From assembly GCF_003672135.1 (NCBI RefSeq), contig NC_039510.1, positions 2,108,001-2,172,000 on the forward strand: a stretch of 64,000 bases of DNA, given 5' to 3'. Below are positions 47,772 through 60,100 of this stretch, one piece after another. The notes under the pieces were generated by a model, which made no database searches, was not told where the DNA came from, and saw only the letters and a list, made by a program, of their open reading frames with translations. A program made the position numbers and the translations under genes. This DNA is from Ooceraea biroi (lineage: Eukaryota; Arthropoda; Insecta; Hymenoptera; Formicidae). Every line of letters begins with the position of its first letter. Position 1 is the stretch's first letter.

Positions 47772-49321
47772 ATGCCGTTAATCGACTCGTTCAACAACGA
47801 AGTGCTGTTCTACAATACTGCAACGCAAGAGGTCAGAAAGAATCTATTTCTGAAATGTTACTTTGCCGAAAATTCTTGATCAGCGGTTATAAACGAAAGG
47901 GAAATTAAACGACAAGACTCTGGAAATATATTAGGTTGTTCATTAAGTTCTGCGGTTTTTTTGCCCTAAATTAAAACATAAATCTATTGTACTTACACAT
48001 TTATTCAATCTAGAATGTATTGTCCATCTTGATCGACCACCTTCTGCCAACGTTCTGGAAGGGACATAATGCCGCGTTTGTAGAAGTCGCGCGACTTCTG
48101 CGCGAAAAAGTCCTCCAAGTACGTTTGAATATCGTCCACTGAATTAAAGCGCTGCCCGTCGAGATTGTTTTGGAGTGACCGGAACAGATGGTAATCCGAC
48201 GGCGCAAGGTCTGGGGAGTACGGTGGGTGCTGCATGACTTCCCAGCCAAAGCACTTCAACTTCTTCTTGGTCACCGAAGCAGTGTGTGGTTTGGCGTTGT
48301 CGTGGTGGAAGACAACGCCCTTCCTGTTCGCCAATTCCGGCCGCTTCTCCGCCACTGCCTGCTTCAATTTTTCTAACTGAGCGCAATACTTCTCGGCGTC
48401 GATGATCTGACCGCGCGGAAGCAGCTCAAAGTACAGGACGCCTCGCCAATCCCACCACACACTCAGCATCACTTTCTTCGGATGCAAATCCGCTTTGGCA
48501 ACCGATTGTGACGACTCACCCGGACCGCACCATGACCGCTTGCGTCGAATGTTGTTATATACCACCCATTCTTCATCTCCCGTGACCACCCGTTTGAGAA
48601 AGGCCTCCAGCGAGTTCCATTTCAGCAGGGATTCACAGATCATGACGCGGTCCAAAATGTTCTTTTCGGTGAGCTCGTGAGGGACCCAAACATCTGCTTT
48701 TTTCGACATCCCAAGCCGTTTTAATCGCTGCGCAACCGTTGTATGGGCGATGTCGAAGCGCTCCGCGATCTCCCGCGAAGTCAGGTGTCGGTCTGCTTTG
48801 ATTGCGGCCACGATTTGGTCGTCGTCAGTGGTGGATGGACGACCGGAGCGAGCAGCATCGAAGACGTCCACATCTCCGGAACGAAAGCGCGCAAACCAAC
48901 GCTGACAAGTGTCGGCGCTTATAGCCGAGTCCCCGTACACGCCACGTATCTCACGTTGTGCGTCCGTCGCTTTTACTCCTTTGCGGAAGAAAAATAGCAA
49001 AATGTGCCGAAAATGCACCTTTTGATCCTCCAATTTCAATGAATAGCGCGTACACACAACACGTCAAAACACAACAAAGACTCTGGCGAAATGTCGAGCG
49101 TTGTCGAACCTGTCACGGAGTATGCGGCAATCCGCGGTTCAGGCGATGCATGCTATCTTTTTCGATGGACAAACGCTATCTATCGAGAAAACCGCAGAAC
49201 TTAATGAACAACCTAATATCTAAACGATCTCGCCAGATCTCTCTGGTTTTACGCAATTACAGAGGAAGAAGTTTTCAAAAATGTTCTCCACAGTTTACGA
49301 GATCAAGAAATATCGAGACAG
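47772..49321 (+). CDS. Candidate two-exon gene start split by a mariner
   Basis: Exon 1 (47772-47831) reads MPLIDSFNNEVLFYNTATQE and ends at a donor, GAG|GTCAGA. Exon 2 (49263-49321) follows a good acceptor (TTACGCAATTACAG) and reads RKKFSKMFSTVYEIKKYRD up to CAG|GTAAGG. Phases agree (0, then 2). The intron between them contains the full-length mariner at 47931-49216. I do not recognise the protein and see no further exons before partner block copy 7. It may be a real short gene, a truncated relic or chance. Confidence 0.28.
47931..49216 (-). mobile_element. Full-length mariner transposon, 1286 bp
   Basis: Perfect inverted ends beginning TTAGGTTGTTCATTAAGTTC, about 29 bp long, are flanked by TA on both sides (47929-47930 and 49217-49218). 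It carries one uninterrupted transposase frame. Higher GC than its surroundings and intact ends point to recent insertion. Confidence 0.95.
48005..49057 (-). CDS. Mariner transposase, open but without an ATG
   Basis: About 350 codons are open from 49057 to the TAG or TAA near 48005. Helix-turn-helix DNA-binding segments come first (FRHILLFFF...GVKATDAQRE; SREIAERFDIAHTTVAQRL), then WVPHELTEKN. The catalytic D,D34D triad is complete: VTGDEEW, FHHDNAKPH and, 34 residues later, APSDYHLF. The enzyme cuts and pastes its own element at TA sites. The frame has no ATG at the expected start: the family start 'ATG GAG GAT CAA' reads TTG GAG GAT CAA here, and a TGA lies just upstream. The first ATG is internal (MSKKADVW), past the DNA-binding region. 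It is therefore probably not translated correctly in spite of an intact body. Confidence 0.9.
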   Translation of the reverse strand: MCTRYSLKLEDQKVHFRHILLFFFRKGVKATDAQREIRGVYGDSAISADTCQRWFARFRSGDVDVFDAARSGRPSTTDDDQIVAAIKADRHLTSREIAERFDIAHTTVAQRLKRLGMSKKADVWVPHELTEKNILDRVMICESLLKWNSLEAFLKRVVTGDEEWVVYNNIRRKRSWCGPGESSQSVAKADLHPKKVMLSVWWDWRGVLYFELLPRGQIIDAEKYCAQLEKLKQAVAEKRPELANRKGVVFHHDNAKPHTASVTKKKLKCFGWEVMQHPPYSPDLAPSDYHLFRSLQNNLDGQRFNSVDDIQTYLEDFFAQKSRDFYKRGIMSLPERWQKVVDQDGQYILD

Positions 49322-49389
49322 GTAAGGAAAAGCAGCAAGTAGAATTTGTTATAATACGTTCTAAAATGTTTTGTGATAAAAATTAATAA

Positions 49390-49810
49390 AATAAAATAAA
49401 ATGGACAAATACAAATGAGATATTCCTGCGCGCCGTGTTACTCGTGCGTTAGATGAATATGCTTGGCGGTGACTGCACGTGGAGGAAACTCACAATCAGC
49501 ATAGAATCGTCCGCTGCAGAAACGAATGGAGTCAGGAGTTAGGAATTATGTACATAGTTGACGACCCTCTTACGCTTTTGGCGTTTGTCTATCTCTGCGC
49601 TTACGGAACAAATGTTTGTGGCATGTTGATCGCGATCCTGCGGCACGATCTGCATGGAACAACACCGATGCTTCTTACGCAGGCATAATACATTTCGGCT
49701 ACGTTTGCGTTTTCACCCGAGTAAGTTACCAGGCATGCCGGGTGGTGCCACAATTTCACAACCGTCGAATGGAGGGTTTGCGGATTGTTTGCCTTCGCGG
49801 TCAACAAACC
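49390..49810 (-). pseudogene. Conserved partner block, copy 7
   Basis: On minus the frame at 49807-49601 is the best preserved: EMYYACVRSIGVVPCRSCRR, then IAINMPQTFVP, ending at a donor-like CC|GTAAGC. Further on, TTTCTGCAG|C begins a stretch reading GRFYADCEFPPRAVTAKHIH before TAA. ATGGACAAATACAAATG at 49401 matches 34861. There is no kinase on its right side. Confidence 0.42.
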
Positions 49811-51689
49811 GCCGTTAACAAACGATGCACACCGTACACGTCTTCATCGCTTTTGCTGGTCATAACAGCTCATAAATGCGACCAAAAAGTTCGACTCTTT
49901 AAAATAATATTATATTCTCTGACGAATTGTGCGTTAATGTGTTTTGTCGTACGTGTATCAAATTATTTATGCGTTTATGCGGCAAATATCGAAATTAAAT
50001 AATTGCTTTACGTGATATCGGAAACGTAATTCATACTTACGGTAAAGGACATTGTTAATATTATATCATATTGCATTACTGACGCTTATTTTACAACGGC
50101 ACAATGTTATTGTGCTTGATGGATTTAAAAATACAAGAAATACAAGAGCCGTCTCAGATTGAACAAAGAGCTTTTCAGTGCGCTTATCTTCGTGGTATTC
50201 TTATTCAAAAAAGGTCATTAAGGAAGCAATAGAAACATCTCGTCTAAGTAAAGACTCACTTAACGGTTGACAGTGATGTTCCAAGATTGGACCACCTATG
50301 AAGCTGATGGTGCGCTCTCGTCTCTGCTCTCCTCGGACTTTCCTTAATTCTGCGTGCAGCCCACGAAGAGACGCGTTCTTCGCTCGAACAACACGCGCTT
50401 TATAATGAAACAGTCGCCACGGGTGGTGGGTGATTTAATTTTGTATCTATTATGTTCGTCGTGCGTCGAGTGGGCTGAAATTGACACTTATTAAGTTTCA
50501 TCAACATATGGACCTAATAATGCCTCGCCAACGCAAAAGAATGACAACGCGCGAGAAAACGGAACTGATATCGGCCTGATTTTCCCCTTACCGATTTGAT
50601 TTTCGCAGGTCTCCTCCCTCCGACGGAATTCGGTTGCACGTTTCCGGTAGAACCGTTAATTTCCTGGAAGACGCTCCCATCAATCGCTTTTTTTCGGGCA
50701 TACGACGTAGCCGGCGACGTAAATGCACGGCGACCGGCAGAATTATTATCCGGCGTTATTATCCCAGCGAGGAACGCCGCGCGCTGAAAATCTCCGAAGC
50801 TCGCGTGTTTCTCACCCTTGGCCTCACTAAATTTTTCACGCTTGCATACCAACATTATGCCCGGGACCGGCATTCTTCGCGGTCGAACGCGCTGACATCG
50901 CGCGCCCGTGAAAGATGATCCGTAGGCTTTACGATGGCGTCTGGCTCCTCTTATTTCATGGCGCACGTAATGATCTTCTTGCGTCTAAAAAACATTGAAA
51001 TTACGATTATGCACGGAGCCGCCATCATCGCTCGCGATTTTTTATATTAGATAAGTCGGGAAGAATTAATAATCTCAAATGTTCGAATGGCAGTTAATAG
51101 AATCGACTCGCGTTACTACGATATTCGTTACATTGCGTTTCGCGTTGAGTATTTACGCGGAATCGTACGTATCGCATCGGAAACATATCGAATATACCGT
51201 TAGTGATGCTGCGCAAGTAGAATACATCTCGAATGTCAGTAAAGTAAAGTAGCAATTTATCGCATAGTTTATCATTCATACTCGGAAAGCACTTACAATA
51301 GTAAAACTGTAAAAGTAACCTAAAATGTAACTTCTCAGTCAATCAGGTTTTCAGAGCCACTAGAGGCTTTCATCGTTGTAAGCGCGCTCTGAATATTGGC
51401 CTATCTATATGAATATCATTATACGCATACCCTTAGGTCTATGATTATACGGTCGTCATACGGTATTCACACCGCGACTATTGGCTAAAGTGCTACCAGA
51501 TTCGATAGGTGCTATCTTCATGTCAGTCGACTCCGCACTTTCAAATCTTTTCGCTTCGTTTCGTGCAGCAAAACTGGAACGCGCGTGAAAATAGACATCA
51601 GAAGTGGCAAATACGCTGTCAGGTGATCGCTTCACGTACATTTCGAATACGCCAATCAATTGAGCGAAACAACATTTATCCCGCGGTTT

Positions 51690-52295
51690 ACGGCGCGGTT
51701 CGCGACAGTTGGCTGCGGCGCGAAGTGCGCGATCGACAGTGATTTGGCGCCGTGTTAGTTCGCCCTGCCTTCTCGCGCCGTTTGTTGTCCGTTCGGAGCG
51801 ACTCGCGTCGCGTCTTTCCTCCGTTCTTTATGTGGCAGAAAGTGAACGATATTTCGGAAATATCGAGCAGAAAGTCAGGGACCGTCGCCGGACACGGTAA
51901 TCGATCGTGATCGCGCGGATTCCGATCGGTATTCGCCGCATAATATTTGCCGAACGTTGAGTTTTGTAATGGGGCATCACGCTGAAGTTCGTCACGCTTG
52001 AAGTGCATCACGGTACTCTTTAAGAGGCGCATAATATGGCCGCGTGTGACCGCGTAGATTGTGATATTCTGTTTTTACTTGCTGAAAGAGCACGGGAATG
52101 TCGTGTGAAAAGTTTTTGCCGAATCTTGCCTTGTGATTAGCTTCGCGAGTGTATCTACTGTTCGTGAATACGTGTGTGTGTGTGTGTGTGTGTGTACGTG
52201 TTTATACGATGTCCGCACGAGAGGAGGATCCACGATCGAATTTCAACGATATAACCTAAACGAGTGACGCCGGCGATGCTGCTTACAGGTGGATG
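51690..52295 (+). promoter_or_regulatory. CpG-rich promoter / possible 5' non-coding exon
   Basis: A CpG-rich stretch leads to a good donor, GGTGGAT|GTGAGTAAC, near 52296. This would suit a first exon of a plus-strand gene whose coding exons are outside the window. Inference only. Confidence 0.25.
52172..52195 (+). repeat. (GT)12 microsatellite
   Basis: Twelve GT units, followed by ACGTG. Confidence 0.95.
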
Positions 52296-52813
52296 TGAGT
52301 AACTTGAAAGTTTAATTACTTGTTTCATGTTTAGATGAAAAATATGGATCTTTTGTTGAGAATTTAGAAACGGAAAGGACAAAAAAGTCTGCGTATGAAA
52401 ATGAATACTTTATTTAATTGAGTTAATATGTAAATTGACAGCGAACAATTCAGTTTCGCGAAACGTTAGTTTTATCAGACAATAGAAATACTGTATCGTA
52501 ATAGATATTATATATCACAAGATAAAATATCTTTTGTGCATGTGTTGTGTACACACTGAGATATTCCTATTTCGCACGTTTCGTATATCTCATATTCGAT
52601 AAATAAATATTACACATAAATCTTTTATTCTTAATCTTATATATAATACATATAATATTTTAAATAAATCTTTTCTTCAATTACGAGACGGTAAAATATT
52701 AAACGAACCATTAACTACTCCCTGCTATTAACTCATAATATTTTATGCAGAATTAATATGCAAGGAACAAACCCAAATAACGCAGTAGTATTATTAATTT
52801 GCATTACATTGTA

Positions 52814-54110
52814 TTGGGTTGGCCAAAAAGTAATTGCGTTTTTTTTATATAAATAAAAGGCGAATTTTTCATGGGAAACAAAAACTTTATTAAACAATAT
52901 ATTGTCCATTTTGTTTGATTATCTTTTGCCATTTTTCAGGCAACTTCATGATTCCGCGCTCAAAACAGTTCTTATCTTTTTCAGCAAAAAACAATTCCAA
53001 CAACGATTTGATATCCTCATCGGCAGTAAAGGTTTTACCATTCAAGGTGTTTTGCAAAGAACGAAACAAATGGTAATCTGATGGTGCCAGGTCTGGCGAA
53101 TATGGTGGATGTGGTAACATCATGGTAACACATTCCATCCAAGCTGCAACAATTTTTGACGAGTGACCAAACTTGTACGTGGTCTAGCGTTATCATGGTG
53201 AAACACAACACCTTTGCGATTCACCAATTCTCGACGTTTCTGTTTGATGGCATCATTTAATTTATCCAGTTGACGACAGTATATGTCTGAATTAATGGTT
53301 TGATTCCTTGCAAGCAGCTCAAAATACACAATACCTTTAAAGTCCCACCAGACTGACAGCATAATCTTTCTTTGGTGAATATCTGCTTTTCAAGTGCTTT
53401 GAGCAGGTTCATCACGCTTGCTCCACGATCTTTTTCGTTTGACGTTGTTGTAGACGATCCATTTTTCGTCGCCTGTTATCATACGTTTCAAAAATGGATC
53501 ATTTTCCTCACGTTTCAAAAGAGAATCGCAGATGTCAATACGCTTAGTGAGATGAATTTCTTTCAGCTCATGTGGTACCCAAATATCGAGCTTACTAATG
53601 TATCCAAGTCGTTTTAAATGGTTTTCAACACTCGATTTCGATACGTTAAGATTCTCAGCAATCTCTCGTGTCGTTAAACGCCGATTGGAATCGATCAGTG
53701 CCTTTATTTTGTCATCATCAATTTCGATTGGCCTTCCTGAGCGTGGTGCATCTTTCACATTAAAATCTCCAGATCGAAATTTAGTAAACGAATTTTGACA
53801 CTGCCGCAGTTTTAAAGCATCTTCGCCATATACATCAGATAACTTTTTATGAGCTTGCACAGCGTTTTTCCCTTTTCGGAAGTAATAAAATAAAATATGA
53901 CGAAAATGTTCTTTTTGATTTTCCATTTTGAAATCGACGGCAAACAAACAATTGTTAACGAAATCGTGTACTTTCTTTTTCTAAAACAAGCTTGAACTGT
54001 GAGTTGTTAACCTACATAATGAATTTGCGGTTTAGAATGAAGTTAGTTACATTTCAAAACATGCATGTCCATCTATTGGAAAAAACGCAATTACTTTTTG
54101 GCCAACCCAA
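52814..54110 (-). mobile_element. Full-length but inactive mariner, 1297 bp
   Basis: Inverted ends TTGGGTTGGCCAAAAAGTAA are matched at both ends and flanked by TA. The ends differ from those of the 47.9-kb element, so this is a different mariner lineage. Confidence 0.93.
52890..53926 (-). pseudogene. Mariner transposase pseudogene
   Basis: Starts ATG at 53926 (MENQKEHFRHILFYYF). DNA-binding helices and WVPHELKE are present, and all three catalytic Asp are visible (MITGDEKW, FHHDNARPR, APSDYHLF). Two lesions break it: an in-frame TGA near 53393 between QST and KADIHQ, and a frameshift near 53125-53140. The frameshift is an extra 11 bp (TGATGTTACCA), a near-copy of the preceding ATGTGTTACCA. 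Conserved sequence resumes with HPPYSPDLAPSD and runs to GQYIV. Without these, it would be about 345 residues, normal for the family. Confidence 0.9.
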
Positions 54111-57100
54111 TATATTGCGCGTTCCACGTGGTTTCCATCGTGTCTTATTTTCCGTATTCTTTTCTCTTTTTGGTAAAACTGAAGGAGACGGGTCCTCCTC
54201 ACCGATTTCCTTCTAACTTTTTTTTACCATAACATGAAAACGAATACCTTCACGCGCCTCGTGACTAAATAGTCAGTTGCAGCAAAAAATTCGTAACAAA
54301 AGAACGCATTCGAGAGATCAATCGCGTGTGTTCGCTCATATTTATTTCCGCGAAGAACGCATATCGTCGCTCGATACTCCGATGCGTGGCGTTTACAAAT
54401 ATTGTCGTTTTCGCTTTACCTCGCGTTTATGTGAAGACGTTGCGTGTAACGAGAGACGGCGCGCCGAGTTTCTCGTAGTGAATTGTGGATGGGGATGCAA
54501 GAGCAGCGGGGGCGAGACTGTGAGGGGGTAGGTGGTAGAAGTGGGAAACGTTGCATGCCTAATCAGACAACGACGGCAGACAGTGCTTTATGCGTTCGCT
54601 CCATCTGCAGATTTCCGCTTAATAACGTCATCTGTATGCAGGAGTATATTATCTTTAACCGTCTCTTACCCGCTCCTGCCCCGGTCACCCCGTTGAAGGA
54701 TTCCCGCGCATTTGCGCGACTTCTTTTCCCCGTGACGTAGCGATAGTTTAACGTGCCCTGCTTCCGGCGATTGATCTCTCCGAATCCGCTTCAAGGTAGC
54801 ATCGCGATTCTCGAATTGCGATTCACGTGAAAGACGGATTTTCAATGGAAAGGATGCTGGAGAAACAGAAACAAAATTTGCATTGTTGGATCCTTTTAAA
54901 TATTATTTGAATATGTAATTTTTTAATTATATTATAAATGTTATTAAGCTAAAGGACAGGAGAAATAATAAGTTTTATCTGTATATCACCTACGATTATT
55001 AACACTGCTTTGACAAAATTGTTAACGAGGCAATTAGCGAAATAAAATGTTCAGAGACAAACGTTTAAAATTGACAAAATGCAGGAAAGATACGTATAAA
55101 ATCAGCGATTCACTGTGCTTTTTGTATGGCGATGTTTTGTGATTTCTTGTTAAATTAAACAAAGGTATCTGATAAATTATTACTACAACATGGACTCTTC
55201 GCCTCCCTGTAGAACGTCCGCGCGCTTTTCTTTGTATTTAACTTCAAATAAAGTACATGGTACTCTTCTCCCGAGAAAGTTCCCATATAGCCTGGTATCG
55301 ACTACGTTGACGACCATGGGGTTGTGTCTACATGAACGAGTTTAATCGTGGTCTTAACCCTTGCCTGCCCTTGTCAAAATATGTATGCTGTAGTAGTTCC
55401 GTGCCTACGATCTTAATCCGACGCTTATCCGGCCTTGGTAATTTACGTGAATTGGTTGCTGTTATATGCGCGACGACACTCGCAGTCATCCTTAAAAGGG
55501 ATCTTTCAGAGTGTACAATATACTTAACGTATCAAGGGATTAAATAACGGGAAATTAACTAAATAAAAATTAAATAATTAACTAAATAATAAAAACGACT
55601 GAAATATACACTATTATCGCAAGCTCTCATCTCGTTCTATTACTAACGCGATATGCGCGACGACATTCGTATTTATCTTTAAAAGGGATCTTAAAACTCC
55701 ATAATATACGTATCAAGGGATTCAACAACGGATAATTAATTCACAGTAATTAGCAATTAAAATATAAATAATTATTATCGCAAGCTCTCATCTCTCAGTT
55801 TGCATTACTGAACGCGATGAACAAGCTGATGCAATCTGATGGATACAATTCAATTGATTGCTTCATCAGGCGCTTTATATACATATATCTTTATGTACGT
55901 ATATCTTATTCGCGATCCTAAAGATCTCCCATTCCCGACGCTTTACATTCGTTACTACGTGCTGTGCGTGTTTAACGCCGAACGACTATCCCATTCCTTT
56001 TCGTTCATCTCCGACATGCAGCTTTCCTGCCTCCGTGAAATAAGCTACGATTACGGTAGCTCGCGCGAGCACATGCGAAATGACGTCCATTATACCGACG
56101 TTTTATATCAGGTATCGCTCGTTAAGGTGAGCTAACGTTATCTTAGTAGGTTCTTAACGTTGCGCGCGCGATGGCCAGTGTATCGCAGTGTTCCGTAGGG
56201 TTTTACTCGCCGCGATTTTGCACCGAACGTGCTCGCGCGTTTCTCTGCCTACAGGGTGTACCGGAGTTAACAGTAGAGATACTATATAATCTGAAGCGAA
56301 CGGAATATCGCATGCTTTGGTGGGTTCTGGTTAGAGAGGAGCGAACGTTGGGGAATTTTTGAGAATTAAATCGCAAAAAGCAGCGCTAGATAACAATGTT
56401 GAATCCACCCACGTAGCTTCCAACACATTTATCGCCATGACGGTTACCGGTGACCGGCACGGGCTCTCCGTTTACGTCATGACCGACATGCAATAAATGT
56501 GTTAAGACACATGCATAATATTATAACGTGCAATTCTTTATATTTGCAAGATAATAAATGCTTAATAATAATAAGGAAGCATAATGGACAAAGTGCATTT
56601 ACAACCAACTTGATATTTTTATTTATTAAAATTATGGAAATGGTTACATGGAGGTAACATGGCGAATCTTAACAAGCAGTTAGCGTGAACGGAAAATTAA
56701 GTAAATTAGGCTTGACGGTGAATGTGTTAATACAACATTAATCGGATTGCGCTTGCGATGTTTAAGGTCAGGCAGCAAGAGACTGACTTGTGAAATCGAT
56801 AAACGAATGCGTAAGGTTACAGGGAATGTCGAAGGAACTCGACGGGTACACCGTGTACATCATCCATACAATACCGTGATTCTCCACGTGTAACGTGCCA
56901 CTAAACTTAACGGCAGTCGTTCCTTGACGCTTTCGCGCTTAACGAAATCCGCTGACTTTAGAACGCCGAGTGAAATTTACACGCCGTTAACCTTTCGTTA
57001 TGTCCCTTCTTCTTCTTGTTCATGCGATCGCATTCAAGACGGACGACGACGGCAGGCGTCGTCAGCCTGCCGGAATTCAATGCGCGACTCCGCGAGCTAC

Positions 57101-60100
57101 CATCATCGTTCAAGATCTCGCACGTGCATAACGGCGTGCAACGCAGTTACCTTTTCCACTCAGATCCACTGTGATATATCTTTGCTTTATTCTTCTTTCG
57201 CCGAAACACTCTTCCAAAGAATTTATCCGATGTGACACTTTAGGGAAAAAAAACATTTGAATATCGTGGCATTCTCTTTATATAATGATGAAATTTTAAT
57301 TTGTCGTAATAGCAATGATTAATAAAAAATAATAATATATTATCTGTGTGCCATGCAATGCTCTCAGCAAGAAGTAATGAATTTCTAACTTAAAAAAAAA
57401 TAAAACTTTCTGAGAGAAAGTTTACCGTTGTTTAATGGCACACATTATTGGAAAATCGAACCCTTACGAAAACAAGTCAGTTCTCTGCGAAGCTTAGCGA
57501 AAATGAGGAAGCCCGAGGGGTAGTCTACGATATTTTGACGATAAATAATGGCGATTCGACAAATGCAAAGCGCGTTTGAATCCCCGAAGCGGCCGGAGAG
57601 TGCGGTCGATTTTTCGTATTCCATGCGCGACTTAATCGATAAATTATCGAGGGATTCACGGAATCCAGGGGGATGGTTTCGCAACTCGCGTAATTCACCG
57701 ATTGCTATGCCGGTGCTGTCGTTAAAATGCAAAAAAAAAATACCGCGTGGCTCGACGGGCATTCGGCGAGATCGTACAGCGGGCACCCGCGATTTGTTTC
57801 CCGTTTAATGCATACGCATCGCTACCATAACATAGCCGGGATTTTATTTTCAATCGACGCAATCGGTATTGCGATCGGAATTCGTCGCGCCGGCGCGATC
57901 ATCGATTGCATTCGGGAAATGCGATACGGTTTGTCTTCCGAGGTCCGATGCTGCTCCAATTCATCGCTAACACAACGAATTCATGATACTGTTGTTGTAC
58001 CTTCTTCTTTCTCTCGTCGAAGACCCGGGCAAATGATACGGTAAATTAACGCGATGCATTTGAATTAATCATTCAAGCGAGTCGCGCATGACTCGAGCAA
58101 TTGCTCGGAAAAGTTACGACGCAAGTCCGATTTACCATGTACACATAATCCATGTGCATTGATAGAGAATAGATAGTTGCCCTATTTATCATAAGTCCCG
58201 TCAAATTTGGCACACTAAACAGAGCCTCGATAGCGTTATGTGCTCATATTCGCGTCCTTTGATCGACGCTTTATTTACATCGCGGCTATGCGCAAATATC
58301 GTATCGCTATCCCTATTTGCTCTCCGTTTATCAATCTGCACGAATGATGGACCATTATCGTGCATCGGTTACGACCAGCGTATTAATTGCTCAGGAATGA
58401 AATTACAATGCGCTATAGCCCGCGCACAGTATAAACACATTTCTCGTTGATCAGATTGTAAGGATGTTTGACGTAATAATCGATGTTTTATCGCTGATTA
58501 CCGATACTTGAATTTCAACGGACACTCTCGCGTCTCCCTTTCAACATTCTGTGGAAAATTCGATTGATCGTGTAGTATCTGGAAACCTTTTTTATTGCAC
58601 TTATTGACGAATTGGATATTCGAGAACAAGTAGGCGTAAATTAATTACTAATTCGGCTATATTTCATACACAGGTGATCAACGTTGCTCACCTGTGTATA
58701 ACAATTAATTACGCTTGATGTTTCCTAGACTTACCAAAAAATAATTCAACGAATAAAGATCTTTTTTTTCGTCCAATCTGCGAGAAAAATCCTGTATAAT
58801 TAATTGTCTTACATACGACAAGCGCAACGATTAATTCTACATGAAATATAGATTCTACGAGGGAAGCTTTTTTTCTTCCTTATCCAACGATGTCAGACGC
58901 GAGAGATTAATAAATTAAAATCTCTATTTCTGTCTCCCTCTCTTGCAGACTTTCTCTTCCTCTCTAAATTCTCTTCATCTACGACTTAGAGAACGGGTCA
59001 CATTCTTTGGCTATATCGCCCATCAGTTCGAGACGAACAGGACTAATTTGAAAATAGAAATGACACCCCACAACTGCGTTCCAGTCAGCCGAAGGAATCC
59101 CTTTATTACATAGCGCGCCGTAGAGTATTGCACGGCGAGGAATGCCCGTCTTTTTAGCGATAATGACGATGCTTCGGATACCGGATGTCGTCGGCGAAGG
59201 CAGCCATTCACTAAGACCATCGCGTCTAGTCGATATAGCTCACGGAGGATTATCGACAGATCCCTAACGCGCGCGTTTAATGAAGAAATGATGCGCCCCG
59301 ACGAGTCGATTTATCGCCCCGTGTTTGCACTAATTTTTAATCGCTTCCCCGTGATCTATCCGCCGCGCTTTATCGCTCGGATGTGTCTGGAATTCGCGAA
59401 AATTACGTGTACAAGGCAATTTCGATCAATTTTTCAGTGGTAATGTATGCCCAAACAACGGGAAACTACTGTGTTTAAACACTTCACGATGAACGTTCAT
59501 TATCTGTTTGAAATATAGACGCGCAAACTTATTAATTAATTTACATCTAACAGTGCCCCGAATATCTCTCGTCAGCAGCGATAAAAATGTGATGATTTTT
59601 ATATTATTATTTTTTTATTATACTTATTCTATTACACCATTAATTCTGACATTTTATATGTGTTCTTCCGCTCTCTGCTACTCGCGAATTGTGAACGTTT
59701 GCGCGAAATGTCGTCACGTTTCAGGTGCATGTAAAAAGAGACGTCGAGCCGGATCATATTTCGCACACTTCCCACGCATTATTTTCCCATGGAACAGTCG
59801 CATCTAGTCAGTAATAGCCGGAGTTGAGCTGAACGTAATACAACGGTAGACAACGTCCCCTCATACTTTCCTCCCCAAGTGACGAGCTTGTCTTATGTTC
59901 GGCCCCAGCACCCCTACTCGTCTCGTTTATCGTGTCAGTTAACGACTGCTCCTTTTTTTTCTTGCCGAGTCGCGGAAGGAAACATTAATTAGACGTTTTT
60001 TATGATTAATAATACAGTCGTCACAGAAATATCGTCACTGAAATTTTTATTAGTGATCTGCCTGTTTGGGAAAAATCGCGAACAGTATACGGGTTTATTC

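Larger units (their letters stand above)
49811..52813. other. Non-coding region before mariner 2
   Basis: About 3 kb with no supported gene. A 150-codon minus frame at 50514-50966 lies in GC-rich sequence, lacks domains and is probably chance. It includes the CpG-rich block near 51.7-52.3 kb. Confidence 0.5.

Noticed and set aside
49479..49688. Plus-strand frame resembling a membrane segment (LTLLAFVYLCAYG)
   Set aside because: It is the reverse strand of the partner block; across copies the minus frame is kept better than this one.
50514..50966. 150-codon minus frame
   Set aside because: Arg/Ser/Gly-rich, with a competing open frame on plus and no recognisable features.
55839..56135. 98-codon plus frame with a hydrophobic start
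   Set aside because: No splice context, no recognisable family, and competing frames overlap it.
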